NCBI GenBank assembly: GCA_050084985.1
Contig: JBITNC010000001.1
Coordinates: 129,518,001-129,582,000, forward strand
Reading direction: 5' to 3'
Length of the DNA: 64,000 bases
Origin: Nageia nagi
Lineage: Eukaryota > Pinophyta
Each line of letters opens with the position of its first letter. Positions within the stretch are counted from its first letter, which is position 1. Below the pieces are notes generated by a model that saw only the letters and a list, made by a program, of their open reading frames with translations, made no database searches and was not told the origin of the DNA. Below, piece after piece: positions 44,293 through 55,854 of this stretch. The position numbers and the translations under genes were made by a program.

Positions 44293-44722
44293 CATGCTAT
44301 CTTAAGGAAGATTTGAACTTCATTGCCAAAATACCTATAAACCCTAAATTAGGTGTGTACATGGGTTTACTTGGTGCTTGTAAATTGAATGTTGTTGTCT
44401 ATGCATGCTATCTTGAGGGAGCTTTAAAATTCATTATCAAAATATCCATAAACCCTAAAATGGGTGTGTGCATGTGTCTACTTAGTGCTTGTAAATTGAA
44501 TGTTATGGTTTGAGAAGGCTATGTTGAGGAAGCTTTGAATTTAATTTCCAAAACATCCATAAACCCTTAATTGGGTGTGAAGATATGTCTACTTGGTGCT
44601 CATAAACCAAATGTTATGGTTTATACAAGCTATGGGAGTTCTTAACATCATTGATAAAATACCCATAACCTAAATTAGATGTATGTATGTGTATACTTGG
44701 TGCTTGTAAATCAAATGTTGTG
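44293..44722. repeat. Tandem repeat, about 111 bp unit, about four copies
   Basis: Unit starts lie near 44,293, 44,404, 44,515 and 44,626. Shared text includes ATAAACCCTAAATTGGGTGTG and TCTACTTGGTGCTTGTAAAT. The units differ by many point changes, so the array is old. Confidence 0.8.
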
Positions 44723-45060
44723 GATTTATTTAACAATATGCATGATGAAAATAAAATTTCATATTGTACAATGATTGCATGATACATAGAAAGAGTTTTC
44801 TAAAAAAGGAACATAGACACATGAAATATGTAGAAGAATAAAATAAGAACCATGATTTATTTGATAATATGCATGATGAAAACATAGTTTCATGGTTTGT
44901 AATGATTGCATGATACACAAAATTGGTTTTCTAAAAAAGACCCATAGATATATGTAGAATAATACACAAGACCCAAGATACATTTAATAAGATCCATGAT
45001 ATATACATAATTTCATGGTCTATAATGATTGTAGGATTCCCAAGTTTTTTAAAAGAATGT
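44723..45060. repeat. Second tandem repeat, about 125-131 bp unit, about three copies
   Basis: It starts where the first array ends. Units begin near 44,723, 44,854 and 44,977, sharing GATTTATTT...ATATGCATGATGAAAA and TAATGATTGCATGATACA. The third unit is the most diverged. Confidence 0.75.
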
Positions 45061-45196
45061 AGAACAATACAAAGCATGGATATATATGTAGAATGTAGAA
45101 GAATACAAAAAAATACTATAAGTCTATAAGATCATAGACTGAAATACCTTCTTTCACCTCCTAGATAACATGTCTCCCCTTGTCTCACCTCATTTC
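45061..45196. other. Short unassigned stretch before element Y
   Basis: Contains repeated ATGTAGAA.AATACAAA text. ATTTC at 45,192-45,196 would be the left target duplication of element Y. Its partner lies beyond the window. Confidence 0.35.
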
Positions 45197-48100
45197 TGTA
45201 ATGCATCCTCTTATTCTATAAATTCAAAACCCTAAATTTCAAACCTATATATTTTTTTAGTTTAAACACTCAAAAGATATAGGAATGTATTTAGGCAATC
45301 CACATGAGATTGTTAATGCTACTAACTAGTTAGCACCCACATGGCAAGATTGAATAAAGTTTGAATTATCCAACCTTGATTAAATCTATTCTAGTTTTCA
45401 CTCCAAAATGGTCATCCTATTGAGGATATGCCTTGAATGTGACCCCACCATTTCCACTTCACAAAATTTGCAACAAACCTCTTGTACATGGCATAGTGGT
45501 TTCCTACTTAGGGCCCATATCATCCGAGAGAATGAACATCCACTAGGTTACACATCCTTACTCAATGATAACCCTCCAAATCATAGAAAAAGATAGTTTA
45601 TCCTAAGCAAACTTTATTATGAGTAGGAAATATCATCTCCTATGAAATAGTCATCATACTCCTATGTGCTTAATTGCAAGTAGTATGACTACTAAATTGC
45701 CTTCACTTAGTAAATATAGTTTTATTAACTGTTATCCTCATTTAACACCCTATCGAGGAAATGAGACACTAGCCTACACATATCTATCAGATAGGCTCAC
45801 AATGGAATTTGGAATCCCCATTCCCATATCTTAGGGAGCCATGGGTATCAAAATAATACCCTTGAGTGGTTTATATATTCTAATTAATTTTAAGCAATAT
45901 TATAAAATAAAAACCACCCATAACCTAACAATACCATATCATATGTAGGATGACTCATACAACTTATTTAGGAAGTCATAAGAGATCTATAGTTATAAAA
46001 ATATCCCATATACATCGTATTGTGTAATTAATATCACTTTATTAAATTTCTCATACTAATGTTTGGTAATGTGCCTTCAAATGACACTAAAGTTAGGTAC
46101 TGCTATAAAGGAAGTGTAGTGCAAGGTGGTCCATACTCAAGGAATATTCTTTTGGAATGTTGTTTAGTGAGGGAGATTCAACTAACAAATATTCCACACC
46201 ATATTCATTACCAAATCCATATAAAAGTATCCTTTTTGGTTGAATTAATTTCTTTATGGTGTCTCTTTCATCTAGGTTGTTATCAAGTTTATCTTTCACT
46301 TCTATCACTCATATAGTATACTTTAAGATTATTTATGTATTAATGAGTCGATACAACTCTAAAATTGATAAATGAACCTTAGGAACATCACTATTTATAA
46401 TGTAAGTTCTTATTTGATTAAGAAATATCAATTAACTCACTATTTAGAAATTAATCCTATTTGATCCCATCTCGATACCTATTGAGATTCAAGGATCTCT
46501 AAGATTCAACAACATTTTCTTCCTTAGTGAGAAGTTATATTTGTGTGACCTAAGGATATTAAGGTTACTTGCTAAGGTTTAAATTACCATGTATTAATGT
46601 ACTAAAATCTCATTCCATATACAAGGAGTTAGGATTAATAGCAATACATATAGTTGATTTAATTGTAATCCCTTTTTCTATATGTTACTAAGATCCACTC
46701 TTATCCATAAATAAATACTAAGACTACAAAGTTGTTAAATAATTTCTTGCATTGCAAGGGTACCAATGTTGATACATTAAAGTTTACTCTAGCTAGATAA
46801 GTAAAATGTAAGAAGTAACAACCATACGAATCCTTCACAATGTTCTTGTATTACCTTATATAAAACTCCTTTTTACTTTAATATTGATGAGATTTGAATA
46901 AGTAGATAATATAGGATATATTAAGCCTTAAAAGGATTTCATGAAATTTTCACCAAAATTGAATAAATACATGAAAATTATTTACAAGGTTTTATATCCA
47001 TCCTTATTATTTACAAGGGATTCCCTTATAAAATTATATTAGCAAATACATTACAAATTTTTCAAACTTGTGCTACAGATATTCAATACATCTTTATCCT
47101 TATCGAGTATTTAGTGTCTTTTATTGAGTTTATTTCTAAGGATCAATGTGATATGATCAAATAATAAGAATGAAATGGAGTTTGAGATTCAAGACAACCC
47201 TTTTGCAAATTTATGACCTTAATGCAAATGATATACATCTCATTCTTTTAAAAGCAATTTATGGACCTTGGGAGGTTTTTTAAGTCCTTCCTTCCTTGGT
47301 CACATGGTAGATTTTCAAAAAAATACTCATAATCCCTATTAAAATTAATATTATTTCCATATTAGGCTATACTTTTTTAATTATTAACTTGTATCCCATA
47401 TATGAAGAATGTATGTATAATCAATTCCAATTTATTAATACACCATTAGAATAACAATTTCACATTATACCAAAAACTAATATAGTGAAAGATTCAACTA
47501 TACAAATAAATATTTAAATGTAAAATATATAAAAATATTTAATTAATAATCATCTATGTACATAGTTAATACTTTTTAAAAGATCCATTTATTAAAGTGA
47601 CATGGCATATGTTGGAACTAGTCAATGTAAGGGTTTCAATACTTAGTAAAGTTTAGATGGCGTTTCAAAAATGTATATGGAAGAGGCTTTACTTGTAGGA
47701 AAATAGTTTTAGAACCATAATAAATGGTGACATACTCTATAATATATGTCTATTATCTATTGAATAAAAAAATAGCATTTTCCACAATCAAACATGATTT
47801 TCCTATATGATATTGAGAGAGGTCTCACTTCTGATTGTTAATTTGAAGGTCGACTAGATTCTTGAGGTACTATCCAACTATGTATAGCTATGGGATTATC
47901 TACTATTGATATAATATGAAATTTTACTATATCATCAATATTTCTAACTTTTCACAACTCGTATGCAGACATAGATAAAGAATTTGACTAACATGAATGT
48001 AAATTAAATTCCTTCTAATAGTGTATGGATCTTCCCAAACTTGGAACAAAGGAGATCATTAAATTCCTTATGAAACACTTTATTAGATACTAGCATATTA

Positions 48101-49250
48101 GAGAAGAGTTGTATGAAATTTATTCATCAAATGGTCTCATTAAAATGCTATCTTCCATGGTGCAATGATGGTAATAAAGCTAAAACATCTACAAATGATT
48201 TTAAGTCAATGCAACTATCAGATGTAAAGCCAAACTCTACAACCTTTGCTATAAATATTTTAGCATGTGTTACCATGTGAGATCCAAATGAAGGTATGGT
48301 GATCCATCAAAAAGTATTTGGAAATGGTTTATCATCAGATATTATGGTTTCAAAGGTCTATACATGATACAATATTTGGGAATTATTTGACAATAGCAAG
48401 TTGAAAATATGGACTACAATGATGTTAGGATATACACATAATGGGTCATCCTAAAAGTGCATAACCCTCAATATTAAATCCAAATAGCCTTGAGATAACA
48501 TAACAAGGAATAGATGTGAGTAAGGTGAGTTAAGATTGGAATCCTTTCCAAGATGTGGGCTCCCATGATCTACTCATAACAAAATTAATAGACTAGTCTC
48601 ATCACTATTACATAACATATTTGTACTTGAGAATTCCCATCACTAGATTTAAATTAAGGGGAAAAATAATAAGATCCCACTCCTTTACTTTTTAAAGAAA
48701 ACAAAAGTTGCCAACCTTTACATGCATTATGTCAAACAAAATAATCAATATGTCCCTTCAAATGGTATAATACCTCTATCAACAATTAATTACATGAACC
48801 TTTATTAAATAACCCTTCCATACAACTTATTAGATAACATCATGTAAGACTACTTTAACTAGACATTTTAGCTTTATTATCTAAAATGGAAAAGAATGCA
48901 CCTAGAATTGAAGAGATAGAAAGGCTTCTTTTCTTTATGCAAATTTACAAACAAAGCTTGAAAATAACAAGAATAAAATGATAGTAGATAGGTCTTTTCC
49001 TAATGTTCCACCCCTCCTATTTATAGCCAAGGAGGTTCAAGTATGTCCAAATGAACATATACTCATCCCTTTAATAATTTTTATGGTTGGTTTTATTAAT
49101 GTTGTTGATGATTGTAGTGGTAATGAATATTGTGGAATATTTTTTATTAATTGATAAATTAGTGCCAACTATTGTCCATACCTAACACAAGAAAACAAAA
49201 TAAGTAGGTTTATAACTCCATTATTTTCATAGATTATTAAATACCTTTTG
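45197..49250 (-). repeat. Left LTR of element Y, main part
   Basis: It matches 59,543-63,665 along its length (for example ATGTTTGGTAATGTGCCTTCAAATGA.ACTAAAG at 46,058 and 60,352). CTATTTATAG at about 49,017-49,026 reads as a TATAAATAG box on the minus strand. It is conserved at about 63,433-63,442. Element X interrupts the LTR after 49,250. Confidence 0.88.
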
Positions 49251-49660
49251 TGTTATGATGCTACAAATATGAAAAGGGAAATATTGTAGAAATGAAATGA
49301 ATATTGATTTGAAATAGGAAAATGACAACTATCTATTGGAAATAACAAAGCATGTACTAGTAAACAGAACACAAAATAGCAACAATAAGTAGATAAGGAT
49401 AGGATTTTACTAAATAGTAACAAAATCATAGGCCACTTTGAGGGGGATACCTCCTTACAACTCTAAAGGTGAAAAATAATTTTCAAGATTCCTTTATACA
49501 CACACTTCTATCTATTTATATTAAACTAACCCTAACCCTAATAATAATGCAAAATTAGGCCCCACCCTTACAATCACAATATTATGGTTTACAATATAAG
49601 TTGATAATTTAATAAAATACTAATACTAACACTAAAATGTTAGGATGTGGGATCGTAACA
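49251..49660 (-). repeat. Left (3') LTR of X
   Basis: It starts TGTTATGATG and ends GATCGTAACA on the plus strand. CTATTTATA at 49,512-49,520 gives TATAAATAG on the minus strand, a likely promoter TATA box. Confidence 0.88.
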
Positions 49661-49723
49661 TGCCATGCATCTTGGGATGAAGCTTTATCTTCAAACCTTG
49701 AAGTATGGAAATTGTTACTATAG

Positions 49724-52700
49724 GTGATGAAGGATTTCCCATGTTGCATCTTCTGGTGCCATACCTTGCCACTGTATAAGGACTTCTATGATGGAGTGAT
49801 TATGAAGCTATCATGAATGTTGATCTAGAACTACCTCAAGTACAATTATGATTAATCCATCCTCTACCAACTTAGGTAATTATGTTTGAACCTAAACCTC
49901 TAATCCAACCACTTTCTTAAGGCAAGAGACATGAAACGTTGGTGAATCTTGGAAGAAGTAAGAAGCTCTAATTTGTATGCAGCTAGGCCAATGCATTGTA
50001 ACATCTTGTATGGACCATAAAACTTTGGGGCCAATTTTTGAAGGTCTTTTATTTTTAAGGATTTTTGGCGATAAGGTTGTAGCCTCAAAAAGACCATGTC
50101 ATCTACCTAGAACTCTCTTTCCATACATTACTGATCAGCCTATTATTTCATAAGATGTTGAGCTATCTAAAGGTTATCCTTGAGTAAACAAATAATATCA
50201 TCTTGAGTAACTAAATTTGAGTCAACTTCCTAAAGTTTACTAGTACCTATAACATACAAGGTGACTATTGGTGGAGCTTAACCATACACTACTTTATAGG
50301 GGGTCATCTTGCTAGCAAAATGATAAGATGTATTATACCACCACTCAGCCAAGGGAAGCCATTATACCCAATACATAGGTTATGTTAAATCCAAATAACA
50401 TAAATATATTTCCAAGCATTTATTAACAATTTCAGTTTGGCCATTAGTTTGTGGGTGATATGCTCAGCTCATGTTTAGTTGGGTACCTTGTAGTTTAAAA
50501 AGCTCTTACCAAAAATAAGTTGTAAAAGTGGGATCATGATCACTGACAATCATCTCTGGTATGCCATGTAGTTTGAAAATTGTATCTAGGAATAATTATG
50601 CCACTATCACTACTTTGTAGGGATGAGCCAATGAATCAAAATGATCATATTTGGATAATCGATCAACCACCACTAGAATAACTAATTTACCATGAGATTT
50701 AGGAAGAACTTCAATGAAATCCATTGAGATATCGATCCATGTATGAGTAGGTATGGGAAGAGGTTTAAGGAGTCCCAAAGTGCCCATTGTATCATCCTTT
50801 TATCATTGAAACACATCACAAGCTACCACAAACTACTTGATACTTAATTTCATACCTATCCAATAGAACATCTATGCCACTTGCTTATAAGTTCTCAAAA
50901 ATCCTTCATGTCCTAATGTAGGTGTGGAATGCAATTTGATAAGTATTTTTTATTTATATTTTGAAGGAGATAGTAACAAAATTCAACCTTTGAATCTCAA
51001 AATACCATCATGCCAAGTGTGGTGTGGTTTACTCATGGGGTCTTGAGTGATTTGTTTTAGCAATTCTTGGGTGGAGCTATCCTCTACCCACTCTTATTTA
51101 ACTTTATCTAACCATTGAGGAATAGGAGATGAAAGAGCTTGTAGTGCTACTTGATCTTCAAATTTTCTAGACAAAGCATTGGTAACCACATTCTTCTTAC
51201 CCTTATGCTATACTATCTCATAATCATACCCTAGTAGTTTGGTCACCCATTTTTGTTGCTCAAGCATAGAAATGCATTGCATAATGAAAAATTTTAAATT
51301 GTGATGATCTATGAGGATCATGAAATGGAAACCAATGAGATATGGTCTCCAACATTGAACTACATGAATAATGGTAAACAAATTTTTTTCATAAGTGAAT
51401 TTACCCAAAATTTTTCCAGAGAGTGATCTGCTAGTGAATGCCAAGGGATGCTCCTCTTGCATTAATACTACCTGAATTCCTACTCCACAAGCATCACTTT
51501 CTATCACAAAGGTTTAAGAAAAATATAGCATTGCTAATACTAAGGTGGTACACATCACCTCATTAAGCTTAAGGAAATCTACCTTAGCATGAAGGGACCA
51601 TTGGAATGCATTCTTTTTCAAAGATGTAGGAATAGACTAGTTCTGCATATCAGTAATCTTTTATGGATCCACCTTAACTCCCTAATCTAATGTAACATGG
51701 ACTAAGTAGTCAATTACCCTCTTGTTGAATGAACATTTTGATTTTTTTACATATAGATGGTGTTCCTTTAAAATTTGTAAGGTTTGGTCAACATGTGCCA
51801 CATGTTCTTGCCATCTCTTATTGTAGATCAAGATATCATCAAAGAAAACTAAAATGAACTTCCTAAGGAATGAATGAAACACCTAATTCATTAAACTTTG
51901 AAATGTGGATGGAGCATTTGTGAGGCCAAAAGGCATGACTAGGAACTCATAATGGCCTTCATGGGTGAAAAGCAATTTTTGGTATATCCTCCTCCTTGAG
52001 ATGGAGTTTATGATACCCAAATCATAGGTCTAGTTTGGAAAAATATCTTGCTCCATGTAGTTCATCCAATAATTCATTACTGACCAAGATGGAAAATTTA
52101 TCCTTGATGGTAATTTTGTTGAGGGCCATAAAATCCACACACATATGTTAGGAACCATATTTCATATGAGCCAATATAATTGGAGAAAAATATGGGCTTA
52201 CATTAGGTCAAATTACTCCTTTCTATAAACAAGGATACCAATAAGGATGAATGTTTGGTGGGTGACTTCCTAGCACCAAATAGATAGCATGATCATGTGA
52301 TCACTAGGGTGGTAAGCCCATTAGTTCCTCAAAGGTACTTGAATGCTTACTTAATATGGGCTACAAATACTTAGGCTTTATGATTTTAGATTCAATGATT
52401 GATAAAGAGTAAAACTATGCCAGCATCCATTTTCTAGTTTTTCATAGGATCTTTTCCATGTGATGTGAGCTCACAACTTGTATAGATTCACCTTATAATC
52501 CATTAAGAGTATGCTCTTATTAATTTATTTTTAAGGTCATTCATAGCTTTGCAAAATTCCATTGTATAGTGCCCAAATTCCTTAGCCATTGTACCCCCAA
52601 AACTATATCACATCCCCCAAATGGTAAAGTGTACATGTTAATTTTCAAAGTATAGTGGTCCATGCTCAGATTGACATTATGACATGTTCCTTTACATGCT

Positions 52701-53956
52701 ATGTTTTCTCCATTACCAACCATAACCTCAAAATTATTTGTAGGGTATATGTAACAGTCAGCAACCTTAGCTACTCATGGATCAATGAAATTATGAGTAC
52801 TTCCTGAATCCAACAATATTATGAGAGGATGCTTTTTAAAAAACCCTTTGACCTTCATAGTTTGAGGGGTGGTAATTCTTGCCAATGCATTGTAAGAGAT
52901 AATCAGGGCCTTCTCATCTAGAATTTCCTCTGTAGCCTATTTGGGTGCACTCTCATATTCCTCCTCACTAGGAGCATTACCATAAAGCAAATAACACTTT
53001 TATTGTGTACAACAATGACCATGAATAATTTTCTCATCATAATTATAGCACAAGCCCTTCTTTCAATGCTCTTCCATTTCCTCCCATATTAACTTCTTAT
53101 TTTGCATTGTGTGATTCGATGGTGGGGCACTTGTGTTATTAAAGGAATGGGAAATATTATGTATTTTGGTGAATGGAGGTCTTGCATTTCATTGATGAGC
53201 ATTGGTTTTATCTTCAATGAGCTTTGCTACGGCAATATCATCCATCATAGTTTTCAAATTAAACATTTTAGGTTTTGGTTTAATTTCTTCCTTTAATCCA
53301 TTGATAAAACAACTTGTGAAAAATGCATCATCCAACCCTTCTATGTGATTTTCCAATTTCTCAAACTAATTTTGGTATTCTTTGACTATTGTAGTTTGAT
53401 GTAACTTGGTCAAAGCCCCTGTGAAATCTTCATAGTCACTAGGAACAAAATGGATCAATAATTGTTGAGTGAATTCATCCCATGAAGGAATAGGATGCAT
53501 TTTTGAGTACCATTGGTGCCATTGGAGAGCTTCATAGTCCAAATGAAAAGATGCCATGTGCACTTTCAAATCCTCTAGGATTTGGTTCAATGTGAAATAC
53601 CGTATAGCTTTATAAATCTAGCTAGTGGGATTATCTCCATCAAATCAAGGAAAATCTAATTTGGTTATGCAAAGAAGAATGAAACCACCTTGTTGGCTCT
53701 AAAATTTATGATGATACCCTAGTGGATTTCCTAACTACCTTGATTACTGTGAACTAGATGCATTGTTGGTATGACTAAGACTTAGTTGAACACTATCACA
53801 TTTACTATCAAGGGTTTGTATTTATGTCTATATTTATCAAATTTTTACTCTAAATGTACTAGTAAGTGTATTTACCATTTGTTGGATCATATTTTGAAAT
53901 ATCATCATGGTAAGATCAGCTTGTGTTGCTATTTGGGATCTTGTTTTAGGTGCCAT
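49724..53956 (-). pseudogene. Gag-Pol polyprotein remnant of chromovirus X
   Basis: Reading leftward from the ATG at 53,954-53,956 (MAPKTRSQIATQ): the Gag core with WHQWYSKMHPIPSWDEF (53,590-53,366); a zinc knuckle near 53,030-53,070 with one cysteine changed to tyrosine; protease LLDSGSTHNF near 52,790-52,820; RT with the FFDDILIY box near 51,835; RNase H (51,507-51,208) with DACGVGIQVVL; integrase core (50,787-50,596, [10 protein letters not shown]) and then SDHDP and NGQTE boxes to about 50,440; an integrase tail (50,097-49,900); and, in another frame, a chromodomain piece with VLIQWQG and APEDATWE at about 49,735-49,800. Many stops and frame changes. The chromodomain places it among chromoviruses. 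Confidence 0.8.
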
Positions 53957-54717
53957 TTCTAAAAATTGCTATTTCTAAAGCTGATATTTCTAGAAATTAC
54001 TATTTTTAGAAATTGTTATTTTTAAAAAGTGCTTGAAAAAGTGTATGGTTGTAATATATCAAAATGATCAACTCAAAAATATGATCACAATGGGCTAAGT
54101 ATCCTGATGATAATTTTCAAACCCCTAGACTTTTTTTTTTATATCTGTGGGTCTATCTGCTTTTATTAAAAACTATTAAAATGGTGTAGATTTTTAGTTA
54201 TTTAGCTCTAATGTTTTTACTACCTCCAAATTGCTATTTTTGGTGGCTCCAAAAAAAATTTCTTCTTGAATCAAGGTTTTTTATGTGAAGGAATGATTCT
54301 AAGGTAAAGATTATCTACTTTGTAGGCTTGTTTAAACACCCCTCCTATCCAACTTTCATAAGGAAAGAGGCTACAAAGATGGCTTCTATGATAAGTAACT
54401 TTCCAATAGCACTTGCTAGTACACTACAATTTACAAATGATTGACATAGCTTCCTATCTAATTTTCATTTATAGCCTAGATAGTCTCTAATATACCTTTT
54501 AATACATGGTGTCCAATTCCATGTAGGGTTCTATCTAAGGCCTAGGTATTGGTGTAGATTTTTTTGTACCTCACTTCACACATAGATTTACGGGCAAGTG
54601 TGTTTGGCCAAAAATGATAGATCATCCTGGATATTTTAAAACCCTCAATACATGGTTTCTAGCTTAGACCTATAAGAATTTTTTTTATTTTCCTATAGCA
54701 AAATGGCCCTAGAAAGA
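53957..54717 (-). other. Leader of chromovirus X
   Basis: Untranslated stretch between the primer site and the gag ATG. A run of T on the plus strand (54,130-54,139) and repeated GAAATTGCTATTTTTA-like text just upstream of the ATG (53,957-54,030) are the only features seen. Confidence 0.5.
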
Positions 54718-54729
54718 GCTCTGATACTA
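54718..54729 (-). other. Primer-binding site of X, initiator tRNA-Met type
   Basis: The minus strand reads TAGTATCAGAGC next to the right LTR. It matches the usual TGGTATCAGAGC at 11 of 12 positions. Confidence 0.75.
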
Positions 54730-54731
54730 GA

Positions 54732-55135
54732 TGTTATGATGCTACAAACATGAAAAGGGAAATATTGTAGAAATGAAATGAATATTGATTTGAAATAAGA
54801 AAGTGACAACTATCTATTAGAAATAACAAAGCATACCCTAGTAAATAGAACATGAAGTAGTATCAATAAGTAGATAAAGATAGGATTTTACTAAATAGTA
54901 AAAGAATCATAGGTCACTTCAAGGAGGCTACCTCCTTACAACTCCAAAGGTGAAAAATAATATTCAAGATTCCTTTCTCCACACACTTCTATCTATTTAT
55001 ATTAAACTAATCCTATCCATAATAGTAATAAAAGATGGGCCCTTACAATCATAATATTATGGTTTACAATATAGCCTAACAATTTAATAAAATACTAATA
55101 CTAACACTAAAATGCTAGGATGTGGGATCCTAACA
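54732..55135 (-). repeat. Right (5') LTR of X
   Basis: It starts TGTTATGATG and ends GGGATCCTAACA. The minus-strand TATA box is at about 54,993-55,001. It is followed by TTGTG, the unmutated target duplication. Confidence 0.88.
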
Positions 55136-55725
55136 TTGTGACATCCATAAAATGATATTAGTACTTTCTAATTTCTTTTTTTTTTAATTTTCACTTTACT
55201 TTAGTTACAATTATAAGTAAAAATTTGAATTCAAAAAGAGGAAATATTCCTTATCTCCTATTTTTGAATTTAAATTGTGAAAATTCACAATAGGAAGTTA
55301 ATCACACATCTTACCTATGATGGTCATCTCTTTCTATAGGATAAATTTTTAATCCATACAAAAACATCCATAATCACACATTTATCATGAAAATCAAAAT
55401 TCATGACTAATTATTCTACCATGCAGCTACATGATCTATAATGGTCACTAGGGTTGTTTAGCAAACCAACACTAATCACTTTCTCACTCTTACCCTTATT
55501 TTCCTATCACTAATTCACCCTTGGTTCCTTGGGTCTTTTCTTACACTTTCCATCTCATTTTATCTTGCAACCTATGTCAAAACATCTTGAAGTTAGCATC
55601 AAATTAACATAAATATAGTTTATTGCTATTCAAATTACTTATCATATAGCATAATTTAAATATAGTCTCATTCAAATCCTCATTAATACTCAAGTATTAA
55701 TGGTGTAATAGGGTGGGTCATTACA
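55136..55725 (-). repeat. Left LTR of Y, remainder after X
   Basis: It continues the LTR of Y from TTGTGACATCC and matches 63,666-64,000 (for example ATTTATCATGAAAATCAA.ATTCATGACTAATTATTCTA). It ends GGGTCATTACA at 55,725. TGTAA...TTACA are the inverted LTR tips. The minus-strand purine tract AAGGGGGTAGTA (55,726-55,737) abuts it and acts as PPT. Confidence 0.85.
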
Positions 55726-55854
55726 TACTACCCCCTTAAAAGGAACATAGTTCCTTGTGTTCTTAAATACAATCATAATATAATCATAAATATTTTTAAA
55801 ACTATTTCACATAATCAAGTAAATAAATAGGGAAAATATCTTCTCATGGTGGAT

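Larger units (their letters stand above)
49251..55135 (-). mobile_element. Chromovirus X nested in the left LTR of Y
   Basis: LTRs of 410 bp (49,251-49,660) and 404 bp (54,732-55,135) begin TGTTATGATGCTAC and end CTAACA or GTAACA on the plus strand, so the element reads leftward. They differ at about 8-9% of sites. The flanks are TTTTG on the left and TTGTG on the right. The uninterrupted sister LTR of Y reads ATACCTTGTGACATCC at 63,658, which shows that the original target was TTGTG and the left copy has since mutated once. Internal order on the minus strand: primer site, gag, protease, RT, RNase H, integrase, chromodomain. Confidence 0.9.

Noticed and set aside
49535-49552. Telomere-like CTAACCCTAACCCTAA in the left LTR of X
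   Set aside because: Only two units, not the plant TTTAGGG repeat, and absent from the matching place in the right LTR.
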